Source: Acinetobacter sp. NIPH 2100 (GTDB lineage Bacteria > Pseudomonadota > Gammaproteobacteria > Pseudomonadales > Moraxellaceae). From it: a stretch of DNA of 64,000 nucleotides. Shown piece by piece: positions 26,340 to 36,798 of this stretch. The notes under the pieces are model-generated. The model ran no database searches. It was not told where the DNA came from and saw only the letters and a list, made by a program, of their open reading frames with translations. The stretch lies in assembly GCF_000369805.1 (NCBI RefSeq), contig NZ_KB850224.1:2474262-2538261 (forward strand), given 5' to 3'. The translations under genes and the position numbers were made by a program. Numbering within the stretch: the first letter of the stretch is position 1; each line of letters opens with the position of its first letter.

Positions 26340-28034
26340 TTAATCAAAAATTTCAGCAGTCAAATTCAGTTCTACCCGCATGATTTCCTGTAATTTAAAT
26401 TTCTGTGCTTTACCTGATGCGGTCATCGGAAACTCATCAAAAAATTTAACGTAACGTGGCACTTTATTATGTGAAATATGCTCTTTGCAGAAACGACGGA
26501 TACTGTCTTCATTGCTTTGATGATGCTCGTGTAAAATGATGCAGGCACAGAGCTCTTCACCATAACGCATGTCGGGCAAACCTATGACTTGCACATCACA
26601 TACATCTGGATGGGTATATAAAAAGTCTTCTATTTCCTTTGGAAACAGGTTTTCTCCCCCACGAATAACCACATCTTTAATCCGGCCTTTGATTTTGACA
26701 AAGCCTTCGCTGTTCATTTCAGCAATATCACCCGTGTGCATCCAGCCCGCTGCATCGATGACTTCTTTGGTTTTTTCAGGCTCATCCCAATACCCAGCCA
26801 TGACTGAATAACCACGTACACAAAGTTCACCGAGTGTCCCTAGCGGAACGATTTCACCTTCTAAATCGACAATTTTAACTTCCAAATGTGGATGTACATG
26901 GCCCACAGTACTGACCCGTTTATCAATTGAATCATCGATATAGCTTTGCACACTGACTGGGGAAGTTTCAGTCATACCATAACAGATGGTAATTTCTGAC
27001 ATATGCATACGGTCAATCACACGCTGCATAATTTCTCTTGGGCATGGACTGCCTGCCATAATGCCTGTACGCAAACTGCTCAAATCAAATTCAGCGAATT
27101 GCTCATGCTCCAAAATGGCAATAAACATGGTTGGCACGCCATAAGCAGCAGTACATTTTTCCTGTTCAATGGTTTTTAAGCTTTCTAATGGATTAAACAC
27201 CGAAGCAGGATAAACCATGGTTGCACCGTGTGTGATACAAGCCAGATTGCCCATCACCATGCCAAAACAATGGAATAAAGGCACCGAGATACAGACTCGA
27301 TCCTGTGGGGTTAAACCAATGCCTTCCCCAACAAAATAACCATTATTCAGGATATTATGATGGGTCAACATGGTCCCTTTCGGATTGCCTGTTGTTCCTG
27401 AGGTAAATTGAATATTGATGGTCTCATCAAACTGCAACTGCTTAGTTAAGCACTGCAACTCATCGAGCTGAGATTGTTTTGGAATTTCTAGCAAATCACC
27501 AAAACGATGTATGCCTGTATGTTGCTGCTCGTCAATTTTGATCACATATTTTAAATGCGGTAAACGGGCTGAATGAAGCACTTTATCGGAGCTAGATGTC
27601 AGCTCAGGTGCAATCTTGGTGAGTAATTCTTGATAATCTGTGGTCTTAAATTGTGAGGCGATGATCAAGCCTTTACAGGAGACTTTATTGAGCACATATT
27701 CCAGTTCATGACTTTTATAGGCGGTATTCAGATTCACCAAAATAATACCCGCTTTGAACGCGGCAAATTGGGTCACTGTCCATTCCACACAGTTGGGCGA
27801 CCAGATCGCCAATCGATCCCCCTTTTTCAAACCGAGCTTGAGCAAACTACAAGCAAAAGCATTCACCTCATGCTGTAGTTGTTTATAACTGAGGCGTCTG
27901 TTCTGATGCGAACTGACAATGGCCTCTTGCTCTGCATAGAGTTGGCAGGCCTGATCAAATTTATCTCCAATCGTCATCCCCAACAGGGGCTGCGAGCTGG
28001 TTCCAGAGGCATAGCTTAACCGTACGTGTTGCAT
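26340..28034 (-). CDS. Acyl-CoA synthetase (AMP-binding), leucine/isovalerate cluster
   Basis: The 564-residue ANL-superfamily ligase has the P-loop-like QFTSGTTGNPKGTMLTHHN, the GMTETSPVS motif A5, the YWDEPEKTKEVID and GWMHTGDIAEM region, and the C-terminal lysine in ASGKAQKFKL. It makes an acyl-adenylate and then an acyl-CoA. Ligases at this position in other liu-type clusters activate acetoacetate or short branched acids; that assignment here is by context. AAGGAGAATG precedes the ATG. It is the first gene of the leftward operon with bioB and a methyltransferase. Confidence 0.88.
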   Translation of the reverse strand: MQHVRLSYASGTSSQPLLGMTIGDKFDQACQLYAEQEAIVSSHQNRRLSYKQLQHEVNAFACSLLKLGLKKGDRLAIWSPNCVEWTVTQFAAFKAGIILVNLNTAYKSHELEYVLNKVSCKGLIIASQFKTTDYQELLTKIAPELTSSSDKVLHSARLPHLKYVIKIDEQQHTGIHRFGDLLEIPKQSQLDELQCLTKQLQFDETINIQFTSGTTGNPKGTMLTHHNILNNGYFVGEGIGLTPQDRVCISVPLFHCFGMVMGNLACITHGATMVYPASVFNPLESLKTIEQEKCTAAYGVPTMFIAILEHEQFAEFDLSSLRTGIMAGSPCPREIMQRVIDRMHMSEITICYGMTETSPVSVQSYIDDSIDKRVSTVGHVHPHLEVKIVDLEGEIVPLGTLGELCVRGYSVMAGYWDEPEKTKEVIDAAGWMHTGDIAEMNSEGFVKIKGRIKDVVIRGGENLFPKEIEDFLYTHPDVCDVQVIGLPDMRYGEELCACIILHEHHQSNEDSIRRFCKEHISHNKVPRYVKFFDEFPMTASGKAQKFKLQEIMRVELNLTAEIFD

Positions 28035-28146
28035 TGAATCATTCTCCTTGATTCTTTTTAATTCTGTTCTTACCTGATCTAATTGTTGTTACTGCAACTA
28101 CTCTTCAAACTGCCTATTGTTGTGATTTTAAACCGTTCTGTCTGCC

Positions 28147-28764
28147 CTACTTTTTCTGTACTGCATCCACACAAAAGTCAGCAATCTGTTTGGAAAAATA
28201 GTCTTTATGCGTCTGATCAAACTTGGTATTTTGAGCTGGATCTAAAGGTTCAACCACCACATAGGTCATCGCACCGACCACACACATGGCTGTTGTATTT
28301 AAGTCATCCAGAACAAACTCACCACTTGCATTTCCATCTGCAAGGATTTTTTTAATACTTTGTTTAATCAACTGCTTTACCCGAAAACGCTCATGTTCAA
28401 CGGTTGAATCCACTGGCTCAAACATGAGTGAATATGCCAGCTGAGGGCTGTTGAGTGCCCGTTTGACAAAGGTCGCAACTGCTTTATGCAATTTCTGTTG
28501 TGCGGTCAGATCACTTTCTGTGATGGCATCGATCACCAACAACTCGGTATTGATGGCTTCAGACAAAACTTCAATCAGTACCTGACTTTTATTGTCAAAG
28601 TAGCGATAAACCAGACCACTTGAGACCCCTGCTTGCTCGGCAATGGTTTGAATCTGCGCGTCTTTGAATCCTCCCTCTGAAATTAATTTTCTGGCTGAAC
28701 TCAAAATCGATTTACGATTTTGCTCCATCCGCTCCTGCATTAAAGTTGATCGTTTATAGCTCAT
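28147..28764 (-). CDS. TetR-family regulator of the leucine/isovalerate cluster
   Basis: The 205-residue regulator has an N-terminal helix-turn-helix (SILSSARKLISEGGFKDAQ, then IQTIAEQAGVSSGLVYRYFDNKSQVL) and an all-helical C-terminal ligand domain. It is divergent from ivd and followed on its own strand by the ligase-bioB operon. TetR-type regulators of branched-chain or acyl-CoA catabolism usually repress and are released by an acyl-CoA; applying that here is inference. Many gamma-proteobacterial liu clusters use a MerR-type regulator instead. Confidence 0.9.
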   Translation of the reverse strand: MSYKRSTLMQERMEQNRKSILSSARKLISEGGFKDAQIQTIAEQAGVSSGLVYRYFDNKSQVLIEVLSEAINTELLVIDAITESDLTAQQKLHKAVATFVKRALNSPQLAYSLMFEPVDSTVEHERFRVKQLIKQSIKKILADGNASGEFVLDDLNTTAMCVVGAMTYVVVEPLDPAQNTKFDQTHKDYFSKQIADFCVDAVQKK

Positions 28765-28785
28765 AAATTTTATTCTCTAACAAAT

Positions 28786-28826
28786 AAAGTGAATTGTAAA
28801 TCATTTTATGAATCACTATTCACTTT
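28786..28826. promoter_or_regulatory. Inverted repeat, candidate TetR operator between regulator and ivd
   Basis: AAAGTGAAT (28786-28794) and ATTCACTTT (28818-28826) are a perfect 9-bp inverted repeat with 23 bp between them, and the spacer holds a further ATGAATCAC element. It lies midway in the 148-bp divergent region. Operator role is inferred. Confidence 0.5.
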
Positions 28827-28912
28827 TTTAAAAATTCATTGTAAGGTAGTTCATAAGCACATACAACAACGCTTAATGGAACAACAAATATAACCAATGG
28901 GATGACAACACA

Positions 28913-30085
28913 ATGAACCTACGTAGCTTGAATTTTGGTCTGGATGAAACGTTAATTGCTCTACAAGATTCAGTTGCTGCATTTTGTGCCAAAGAAATTG
29001 CACCAATTGCTCAGCAAGTTGATCAAGATAATAAATTCCCAGCCCATCTCTGGAAGAAATTTGGTGACATGGGACTCATGGGCTTAACTGTTTCTGAAGA
29101 ATATGGCGGCACCAATCTTGGCTATTTGGCGCATATCATTGTGCTACAAGAAATTTCACGCGCATCCGCCTCTATTGGTCTTTCTTACGGTGCACATTCT
29201 AACTTGTGTATTAACCAGATTAACCGCAATGGCAGTGAGCAACAAAAACAGAAATATTTACCCAAGCTGATTTCAGGCGACTTTGTTGGTGCTTTGGCAA
29301 TGTCTGAACCGAATGCAGGTTCTGATGTCGTGAGTATGAAGCTGCGTGCTGAACAAAAAGGCGATCACTTTGTTTTAAATGGTTCAAAAATGTGGATTAC
29401 CAATGGTGGCGATGCTGATGTATTGGTGGTTTATGCCAAAACCGATCCACATGCAGGTGCCAAAGGCATGACGGCCTTCCTGATCGAAAAAGATATGCCA
29501 GGCTTTAGTCATGGCAAGCATTTAGACAAGCTCGGTATGCGTGGTTCCAACACTTATCCGCTATTTTTTGACAATGTTGAAGTCCCTGCTGAGAACGTAC
29601 TCGGTGGTGTAGGCAACGGCGCCAAAGTACTGATGAGTGGTCTGGATTATGAACGCGCGGTCCTAAGTGCAGGTCCTTTAGGCATTATGGATGCCTGTTT
29701 GGATGTGGTGATTCCCTACTTACATGAACGTGAACAATTCGGCCAAGCCTTGGGTGAATTCCAATTGATGCAAGGCAAACTGGCAGATATGTATTCCACT
29801 TGGCTCGCTTGTAAAGCATTGGTCTACGCGGTTGGCGCAGCCTGTGACAAAGCCGACCATGACCGCAGTTTACGTAAAGATGCAGCCAGTGCCATTTTAT
29901 ATGCAGCAGAAAAAGCCACATGGATGGCAGGTGAAACCATTCAAACCCTCGGTGGTAATGGTTATATCAATGAATTCTCGGCAGGTCGCTTATGGCGTGA
30001 TGCCAAACTTTATGAAATTGGTGCAGGAACTTCAGAAATTCGCCGCATGCTGATTGGCCGCGAACTGTTTAATGAAACCAAATAA
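28913..30085 (+). CDS. liuA: Isovaleryl-CoA dehydrogenase
   Basis: The 390-residue acyl-CoA dehydrogenase converts isovaleryl-CoA to 3-methylcrotonyl-CoA and passes electrons to ETF. The FAD/substrate signatures [17 protein letters not shown] and [12 protein letters not shown] are clear. A Glu at position 247 in [13 protein letters not shown] is at the place of the isovaleryl-specific catalytic base, which other acyl-CoA dehydrogenases carry near the C-terminus. The C-terminal [17 protein letters not shown] completes the family pattern. It leads the rightward operon with the carboxylase genes. Confidence 0.94.
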   Translation: MNLRSLNFGLDETLIALQDSVAAFCAKEIAPIAQQVDQDNKFPAHLWKKFGDMGLMGLTVSEEYGGTNLGYLAHIIVLQEISRASASIGLSYGAHSNLCINQINRNGSEQQKQKYLPKLISGDFVGALAMSEPNAGSDVVSMKLRAEQKGDHFVLNGSKMWITNGGDADVLVVYAKTDPHAGAKGMTAFLIEKDMPGFSHGKHLDKLGMRGSNTYPLFFDNVEVPAENVLGGVGNGAKVLMSGLDYERAVLSAGPLGIMDACLDVVIPYLHEREQFGQALGEFQLMQGKLADMYSTWLACKALVYAVGAACDKADHDRSLRKDAASAILYAAEKATWMAGETIQTLGGNGYINEFSAGRLWRDAKLYEIGAGTSEIRRMLIGRELFNETK

Positions 30086-30109
30086 TAACCATAAATCAGG
30101 ATGCAGCTT

Positions 30110-31711
30110 ATGAACCAATTACACAGCAAAATTAATGTGCGAAGTGAAGACTTCAAAACCAATCAACACGCCATGCAAACATTGGTCAGCGATCTAAAAC
30201 AAGTGGCTCAAAAAGTAGCTTTAGGTGGTGGAGAAAATGCCCGTCAAAAACATTTAGCCCGAGGCAAATTATTGCCACGTGATCGTATTGATCAACTGAT
30301 TGATGTCGGCACGGCTTTTTTAGAAATTGGACAATTAGCTGCTTATAAGGTTTATGAAGATGACATTCCTGCTGCGGGTGTGATTGCAGGCATCGGCCAA
30401 GTCAATGGTGTGACCTGCATGATCGTCGCCAATGATGCAACCGTCAAAGGTGGCACCTATTATCCGCTCACAGTGAAAAAGCATTTGCGTGCACAGGAAA
30501 TTGCCGAGCAAAATCACTTGCCGTGTATTTATCTGGTGGATTCAGGGGGTGCTTTTTTACCAATGCAAGATGAAGTCTTCCCTGATCGTGATCATTTTGG
30601 ACGTATTTTCTATAATCAGGCGCGGATGTCGAGCCAAGGGATTGCCCAAATTGCGGTGGTGATGGGTAGTTGTACCGCTGGCGGTGCTTATGTCCCTGCC
30701 ATGTCAGATGAAACCATCATTGTGCGTAATCAAGGTACGATTTTTCTGGGTGGCCCTCCCTTGGTAAAAGCCGCAACAGGTGAAGTGGTCACCAGTGAAG
30801 ATTTAGGGGGTGGTGATGTCCATACCCGTCTTTCAGGGGTTGCGGATCATTTGGCTGAAAATGATGAACATGCGCTAGCGATTGCACGTAACATCGTTGC
30901 CAATCTGAATAAAAAACCAACCGAATTAAATAAACAAATAGATGAGCCGCTATTTGATGCATCGGAACTTTATGGTGTTGTTCCAAGTGATGCACGTAAA
31001 CCTTTCGATGTACGTGAAGTGATTGCACGTATTGTCGACGGTTCACGCTTTGATGAGTTTAAAGCCCGTTTTGGCTCAACCCTCATTACTGGTTTTGCTT
31101 CGCTTTACGGTATGCCCGTCGGCATCATTGCCAATAACGGCATTCTCTTTTCCGAATCTGCACAAAAAGGTGCACATTTTATTGAGCTGTGTACCCAACG
31201 CAATATTCCATTGTTATTTATCCAAAACATCACTGGCTTTATGGTGGGTCGTCAATACGAAAATGAAGGCATTGCAAAAAATGGTGCCAAATTGGTGATG
31301 GCGGTTGCGACAGCCAATGTACCTAAACTGACCCTGATTATTGGCGGTTCGTTTGGTGCAGGTAACTATGGCATGTGTGGCCGCGCTTACTCGCCACGCT
31401 TTTTATGGACATGGCCAAACTCTCGTATTTCGGTGATGGGTGGTGAACAGGCTGCCAGTGTACTTTCAACTTTAAAACGTGATCAGATTGAGCAAAAAGG
31501 TGCACAGTGGTCAGCACAGGAAGAAGATCAATTTAAACAACCGATTCGTGAACAATATGAGCATCAAGGCCATCCGTATTATGCCTCTTCCCGTCTTTGG
31601 GATGACGGTGTCATTGACCCTGCTCAAACCCGTCATGTGCTTGGTCTGAGCCTTGCTGCGGCGCTCAATGCACCCATTCAGCCAACCAAATTTGGCGTGT
31701 TCCGCATGTAA
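30110..31711 (+). CDS. liuB: Methylcrotonyl-CoA carboxylase, carboxyltransferase (beta) subunit
   Basis: This is the biotin-dependent carboxyltransferase that moves CO2 from carboxybiotin to 3-methylcrotonyl-CoA. The crotonase-like N- and C-domains are seen in [36 protein letters not shown] and [20 protein letters not shown], the last two being typical of MCC/PCC beta chains. I prefer ATG 30110 (AGGA upstream, 533 aa); the in-frame ATG at 30101 adds three residues. It is followed by the hydratase gene and the alpha subunit in one operon. Confidence 0.94.
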   Translation: MNQLHSKINVRSEDFKTNQHAMQTLVSDLKQVAQKVALGGGENARQKHLARGKLLPRDRIDQLIDVGTAFLEIGQLAAYKVYEDDIPAAGVIAGIGQVNGVTCMIVANDATVKGGTYYPLTVKKHLRAQEIAEQNHLPCIYLVDSGGAFLPMQDEVFPDRDHFGRIFYNQARMSSQGIAQIAVVMGSCTAGGAYVPAMSDETIIVRNQGTIFLGGPPLVKAATGEVVTSEDLGGGDVHTRLSGVADHLAENDEHALAIARNIVANLNKKPTELNKQIDEPLFDASELYGVVPSDARKPFDVREVIARIVDGSRFDEFKARFGSTLITGFASLYGMPVGIIANNGILFSESAQKGAHFIELCTQRNIPLLFIQNITGFMVGRQYENEGIAKNGAKLVMAVATANVPKLTLIIGGSFGAGNYGMCGRAYSPRFLWTWPNSRISVMGGEQAASVLSTLKRDQIEQKGAQWSAQEEDQFKQPIREQYEHQGHPYYASSRLWDDGVIDPAQTRHVLGLSLAAALNAPIQPTKFGVFRM

Positions 31712-31720
31712 GAGGTGTCT

Positions 31721-32524
31721 ATGAGCTATCAATTTTTACAACTGGAACAACAAGGTCAAGTTGCCTATGTTTGGCTTAATCGCCCAGAACTGCACAATGC
31801 CTTTAATACCACAGTGATTGAAGAATTACATACTTGCTTTAACAGCCTAAATAGGCGTGATGATATCCGTGTGGTGATCTTGGCTGGACGAGGTAAAAGC
31901 TTCTCGGCAGGTGCTGATCTGAACTGGATGAAACAGGCAGGTCAAGCTTCGTCAGCAGAAAATGAAGCCGATGCTTTAAAACTTGCACAGATGCTAAATG
32001 CACTTGCGACCTTAAAGCAACCGACGCTTGCTCGTGTGCATGGCATTGCCTTTGGCGGTGGCATGGGTTTGGCATCGGCCTGTGATATTTGTATTGCCAG
32101 TACCGATGCTAAATTTGCAACGTCTGAGGTCCGTTTAGGTCTTGCCCCTTCGACTATCAGTCCCTATGTAATTGGTGCGATTGGAGCACGACAGGCTTCG
32201 CGCTACTTCTTAACCGCAGAACGGATTTCTGCGCGTGAAGCCAAATCTATTGGCTTGGCACATGAAGTGGCAGATGCAGAAGACTTAGACCAGAAAGTTC
32301 AAGAAATTATTGATGCCCTGTTACTTGGTGGCCCGCAGGCTCAGGCGGCATCAAAACAACTGATTCAAATGGTGAGCAACCAGACCATGAGCAATGACTT
32401 GCTGCAACAGACGGCACAACATATTGCTCAAGTTCGTCAGGGCAGCGAAGCCAAAGAAGGACTGAATGCCTTTTTAAATAAACAACAGCCTGCATGGGTT
32501 TCTCACTCGAATAACAACAATTAA
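31721..32524 (+). CDS. liuC: Methylglutaconyl-CoA hydratase (enoyl-CoA hydratase family)
   Basis: The enzyme has about 267 residues and the crotonase fold. It contains the oxyanion-hole stretches GRGKSFSAGADLNWMK and GIAFGGGMGLASACDI and the catalytic-loop FATSEVRLGLAPSTISPYV. In leucine catabolism it hydrates 3-methylglutaconyl-CoA to HMG-CoA. The start is ATG 31721 with AGAGGTG just upstream; the GTG at 31715 is part of that site. Its position between the two carboxylase subunits is the normal liu order. Confidence 0.92.
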   Translation: MSYQFLQLEQQGQVAYVWLNRPELHNAFNTTVIEELHTCFNSLNRRDDIRVVILAGRGKSFSAGADLNWMKQAGQASSAENEADALKLAQMLNALATLKQPTLARVHGIAFGGGMGLASACDICIASTDAKFATSEVRLGLAPSTISPYVIGAIGARQASRYFLTAERISAREAKSIGLAHEVADAEDLDQKVQEIIDALLLGGPQAQAASKQLIQMVSNQTMSNDLLQQTAQHIAQVRQGSEAKEGLNAFLNKQQPAWVSHSNNNN

Positions 32525-32535
32525 GGACGATCATC

Positions 32536-34527
32536 ATGTTTGAAAAGATTTTAATTGCGAACCGTGGCGAGATTGCCTGCCGCGTGATTCGTACCGCAAA
32601 AAAACTCGGTATTGCAACGGTTGCGGTATATTCTGATGCAGACGCCAATGCACAACACGTCAAACTTGCCGATGAAGCCATTTATATTGGTCAGTCCCCT
32701 GCGACTCAAAGTTATTTACAGGTAGAGCGTATTATTCAGGCGGCGATTGATACAGGCAGTCAAGCGATTCACCCGGGCTACGGTTTTCTTTCAGAAAATG
32801 ATCAGTTTGCACTCGCTTGCCAACAACACAACATTTGCTTTATTGGCCCACCCGTCGATGCGATTTTAGCGATGGGCTTAAAAGCCACCTCTAAAGCCTT
32901 GATGGAAAAAGCAGGTGTGCCATTAACCCCTGGCTATCACGGGACCAATCAAGAGGCCGACTTTTTAAAGCAACAGGCAGACCAAATTGGCTACCCTGTT
33001 TTAATTAAAGCCAGTGCTGGTGGTGGTGGTAAAGGCATGAGTCTGGTTGAGCGTAGTGAAGATTTCCTGCATGCCTTAGCCTCATGTAAACGTGAAGCCA
33101 AATCGAGCTTTGGTAATGATGATGTGTTGATTGAACGCTATGTAATTCAACCGCGACATATTGAAGTACAAGTGTTTGGCGATACACATGGTAACTATGT
33201 GCATTTATTTGAACGTGATTGTTCGGTACAACGCCGCCACCAAAAAGTACTCGAAGAAGCTCCTGCACCACAAATGCCAAGCGAAAAACTGGATGCCATG
33301 CGCCAAGCTGCAATCGATGCTGCCCGTGCGGTGAACTATGTCGGCGCGGGTACGGTTGAGTTTATTGTGGAGCAAGATGGAACCGCGTATTTCATGGAAA
33401 TGAATACCCGTCTGCAAGTCGAACATCCTGTTACTGAAATGATTACAGGTGAGGACCTTGTAGAATGGCAACTACGCGTCGCAGATGGTGAACCTTTACC
33501 GAAACTGCAACATCAATTACAGATTCATGGTCATGCGCTCGAAGCACGTATTTATGCAGAAGAACCCGAAAAGGGCTTTTTACCTGCCATCGGCAAAATT
33601 GACTATTTACATTACCCAACGCAAAACCAATTCGTCCGTGTCGACAGTGGTATCGTTGAAGGTGATGAAATCACCACCTACTACGATCCGATGATTGCCA
33701 AACTGATCGTTTGGGGTAAAAACCGTGAAGCGGCTTTGATTCAAATGCAACATGCACTCAGTCAATTCCACGTCGATGGTCTAGGTAATAACATTGCCTT
33801 TTTAGAAAAAATTGTTCGTAGCGACTCATTCAAACAAGCCAAATTGGATACCAACCTAATCCAACGTGAACAAGATTTCTTGTTCCATCCAGAACAGATT
33901 AAGCCTGAATTGGTGGTTAGCACAGCCTTTATCGAATTCCTGAGCAAACTTAACAACAATCGTTCTAGCCAAAAACAATTATGGCAAGCACAACCGTTAT
34001 GGCGTTTAAATATTGCTTTCCAACAAATCATTAAACTGAACTATTTAGATCAGAGCATTCAAATCAAAATTAGCTCGGCTGAACAAGGCTTTAATGCTGA
34101 ATATAATGGGAAGAGCTACCCTATTTCAGGACAATTGCTAGATGCGCATACAGCTGAGATTCATCTCAATGGCACACAGCAAAAACTAGCTTTCAACCAA
34201 AGCACGCAAGGCATCACGCTGTTCCATAGCGGACAAAGTCATAAATTTGCTTATATTCGCCAAGATTATAATCAAGCCGATAGCCAAGCGGATCAAGGTC
34301 ATCTTAAAGCACCGATGCCAGGTGTCGTGACTCAAGTGCTGGTCAGTGCAAATCATAACGTCAAGAAAGACGATATCTTAATGACGCTTGAAGCCATGAA
34401 AATGGAATACACCATTCGCGCACCACAAGATGGTGTGATTGTGGATTCCTATTTCCAAGTAGGTGATCAGGTCAAAGCTGGCGATGAACTGGTGGAATTT
34501 CAACCTGCGCAGGAGGAAGTTGCATGA
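32536..34527 (+). CDS. liuD: Methylcrotonyl-CoA carboxylase, biotin carboxylase/BCCP (alpha) subunit
   Basis: The 663-residue subunit has an N-terminal biotin carboxylase (KILIANRGEIACRVIRTAK, ATP-grasp KASAGGGGKGM, ERDCSVQRRHQKVLEEAP, MEMNTRLQVEHPVTE) and a C-terminal biotinyl domain whose lysine is K622 in EAMKMEYT. It carboxylates biotin with bicarbonate and ATP. It needs biotin, which ties it to the bioB gene across the TetR gap. It overlaps the HMG-CoA lyase gene by 4 bp (ATGA). Confidence 0.94.
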   Translation: MFEKILIANRGEIACRVIRTAKKLGIATVAVYSDADANAQHVKLADEAIYIGQSPATQSYLQVERIIQAAIDTGSQAIHPGYGFLSENDQFALACQQHNICFIGPPVDAILAMGLKATSKALMEKAGVPLTPGYHGTNQEADFLKQQADQIGYPVLIKASAGGGGKGMSLVERSEDFLHALASCKREAKSSFGNDDVLIERYVIQPRHIEVQVFGDTHGNYVHLFERDCSVQRRHQKVLEEAPAPQMPSEKLDAMRQAAIDAARAVNYVGAGTVEFIVEQDGTAYFMEMNTRLQVEHPVTEMITGEDLVEWQLRVADGEPLPKLQHQLQIHGHALEARIYAEEPEKGFLPAIGKIDYLHYPTQNQFVRVDSGIVEGDEITTYYDPMIAKLIVWGKNREAALIQMQHALSQFHVDGLGNNIAFLEKIVRSDSFKQAKLDTNLIQREQDFLFHPEQIKPELVVSTAFIEFLSKLNNNRSSQKQLWQAQPLWRLNIAFQQIIKLNYLDQSIQIKISSAEQGFNAEYNGKSYPISGQLLDAHTAEIHLNGTQQKLAFNQSTQGITLFHSGQSHKFAYIRQDYNQADSQADQGHLKAPMPGVVTQVLVSANHNVKKDDILMTLEAMKMEYTIRAPQDGVIVDSYFQVGDQVKAGDELVEFQPAQEEVA

Positions 34528-35426
34528 GTGAATTTGTCAAAATCGTGGAGGTCGGTCCGCGTGATGGCCTGCAAAATGAAAAACAGGCTTTGACCGTCCA
34601 ACAACGTTTAAACTTTATTCACGATTTGGTTAATGCTGGCTTGAAATCGATTGAAGTCGGCTCCTGTGTATCTGCAAAATGGGTACCGCAAATGGCGCAG
34701 AGTGATGAGCTATTTAAACAATTACCCCAAACGACCGATGTGCAATTTAGTCTGCTTACCCCCAATATCAAAGGTTTTGAAACTGCTCAAGCTGTAGGAT
34801 GCAAAGAGGTTGCGGTATTTACTGCAGCTTCTGAAAGCTTTACCCGTAAAAATATTAATTGCTCGATTGATGAAAGTTTTGAAAAATTTAGCGATGTGAT
34901 GACCGCAGCCAAAGCGCAGAACATCCGTGTCCGTGGTTATGTTTCTTGTATTGTCGATTGCCCTTATGAAGGTGCGATTGCACCTGAGCAAGTGCTGAAA
35001 GTGGTTAAACGGCTCTATGACATGGGTTGTTATGAAGTATCTTTGGGTGAAACCATTGGTACAGCCACACCAGATCGTGTCGCAAAAGTCTGGCAAGCTT
35101 GTCTGGCTGAACTCGACAGTAAGGTTTTGGCAGGACATTTTCATAATACTTATGGCATGGCGATTGCCAATATTCATCAATCTTTACAGCAAGGCATTCG
35201 TGTATTTGATTCTTCGCTGGCTGGTTTGGGTGGATGCCCTTACGCCAAAGGGGCTTCAGGTAATGTCGCCACCGAAGATCTGTTCTATTTGCTCTCGCAT
35301 ATGGGCTTTGAAACAGGAATCAATTTAGAAAAACTGATGCAAGCCAGCCAAAATATTAGTCATGTACTCAACCGAAAAAGCTTATCGAATTATGCCAATG
35401 CGTATTGGCAAACAAAATGTGCTTAG
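34524..35426 (+). CDS. liuE: Hydroxymethylglutaryl-CoA lyase
   Basis: The 300-residue TIM-barrel lyase splits HMG-CoA into acetoacetate and acetyl-CoA, ending leucine catabolism. It shows EVGPRDGLQNEK at the N-terminus with catalytic Arg and Asp, the metal-binding GHFHNTYGMA, and the family signature GLGGCPYAKGASGNVATED with the active-site Cys. Its start overlaps the carboxylase stop (ATGA), and GAGGAAG lies upstream. It is the last gene before a terminator-like hairpin. Confidence 0.94.
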   Translation: MSEFVKIVEVGPRDGLQNEKQALTVQQRLNFIHDLVNAGLKSIEVGSCVSAKWVPQMAQSDELFKQLPQTTDVQFSLLTPNIKGFETAQAVGCKEVAVFTAASESFTRKNINCSIDESFEKFSDVMTAAKAQNIRVRGYVSCIVDCPYEGAIAPEQVLKVVKRLYDMGCYEVSLGETIGTATPDRVAKVWQACLAELDSKVLAGHFHNTYGMAIANIHQSLQQGIRVFDSSLAGLGGCPYAKGASGNVATEDLFYLLSHMGFETGINLEKLMQASQNISHVLNRKSLSNYANAYWQTKCA

Positions 35427-35581
35427 CAATATATAGATCGTATTTTCTCATCCTCTAGCAACAGGCTTAATCAATGAAACTTGCCCAGTTCATCAGGTCT
35501 CATCTTTATCTCATTCTATTTAGGAGCTGAGATTAAATTCCTCATGTAATTTATTTAAAAATATATTATTCATCTCTGTAG

Positions 35582-35612
35582 AAAATGCCTCTTTATAAAG
35601 AAGCATTTTTTT
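35582..35612 (+). terminator. Terminator after the leucine operon
   Basis: AAAATGC pairs with GCATTTT around an inner TCTTTATAAAGA palindrome, followed by a TTTTTTT run on the plus strand. It lies about 160 bp after the HMG-CoA lyase stop and also just past the end of the leftward LysR gene. Confidence 0.75.
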
Positions 35613-35657
35613 AATTTTAATCCTTATTATTCTTTTTCTAACGCTCTCTCAAATTAC

Positions 35658-36626
35658 TTATAAAAAATAATCCGTATCTTGCTGTATTTTTGGAGAAATA
35701 TGCTGCTCAACCCACTCCAGCCATGCCCGTGTTTTTGCATCAACAAAATGACGTGATGGCAATAAAGTATAAACCCCAATATCAGGTGACCGCCAAGCAG
35801 GTAAAATACGGCGTAATCGCCCTGCCCGAATCGCATCAATCGATGAGAATGTTGGCAATAAAGCAATGCCCATATCCTGCTGTACCACATCTAGCAGCAA
35901 TTCAGGTGTATCTGCAATCAACGGACCATTAATATCAATCTGATAAGAACAGCTGTTTTCACTGACCAGATGCCATTGTGGGGTAATCGATGGATTGACT
36001 AAGCGTAAGCAGGCATGCGTTTGTAAATCATCCAGTGATTGAGGTTCACCATGTTTTTCCAGATAGGCAGGCGAAGCGCATAACACCGAAAAAATCGTCC
36101 CAATTCGGCGCGCGACAAATCTTGAATCTGCCAAGGACTCAGTCAGATACAAGCTGACATCAATACCTTTGCCTAAAAGATCAGGTACGTTTTGCGAGGT
36201 TCGGTATTCAACCGTAAGCTCAGGATAAGTTTGACAAAATTCCGCCATCATCGGTGCTAAATAATGATGCCCGAAACTGGCCATACTCAGTACACGTAAC
36301 CGCCCTTGTGGTCTGGTTGCCATCCCCATAGCCTGTGCTTCGGATTCTTCCACCATCGCCAGCACCTGACGGCACTGCTCTGCATAGTTTGCACCAATTT
36401 CAGTCAAGGCATGCTGTCGGGTTGATCGTTGTAGTAGTTTTGTACCTAACCGCCCTTCTAATTCGCTAATTAATCGCGAAACTTGCGCAGTTGTCAATTC
36501 CATCTGCTCCGCAGCAGCCGTAAAACTGCCGCTATCAATGACTTTCAGGAAGGCATGCATCGCATGTAGCAATCCACCATCAAGATTTTTGCGCATAACG
36601 TAAATATCTTTTTCTAAATTACGCAT
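35658..36626 (-). CDS. LysR-family regulator next to indolepyruvate oxidoreductase
   Basis: The protein has about 322 residues from ATG 36626, with a winged helix (MHAFLKVIDSGSFTAAAEQM then ELTTAQVSRLISELEGRLGTKLLQR) and a substrate-binding-like domain. An ATG at 36596 would also keep the full DNA-binding domain, and a TTG at 36659 is less likely; none has a strong ribosome site. It is divergent from the oxidoreductase gene, 172 bp away, and is its likely regulator. The GRLGTKLLQRSTRQHALTE text is typical of the CrgA/AaeR subgroup. Confidence 0.85.
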   Translation of the reverse strand: MRNLEKDIYVMRKNLDGGLLHAMHAFLKVIDSGSFTAAAEQMELTTAQVSRLISELEGRLGTKLLQRSTRQHALTEIGANYAEQCRQVLAMVEESEAQAMGMATRPQGRLRVLSMASFGHHYLAPMMAEFCQTYPELTVEYRTSQNVPDLLGKGIDVSLYLTESLADSRFVARRIGTIFSVLCASPAYLEKHGEPQSLDDLQTHACLRLVNPSITPQWHLVSENSCSYQIDINGPLIADTPELLLDVVQQDMGIALLPTFSSIDAIRAGRLRRILPAWRSPDIGVYTLLPSRHFVDAKTRAWLEWVEQHISPKIQQDTDYFL

Positions 36627-36798
36627 TGTTGCACCAGTCTGGATCAACCACAATGACAAATATGTACATACATTGAGCAGCTTTTTTAAGTTATACAGCC
36701 ACTCAATCTTTTTCTTTAGATGTACTTACTCCAAATATTCAACCGGATGTTGAAAAAAGAAAGTAGTCAAAACTACATACAATTCTAAGGAGACATAA

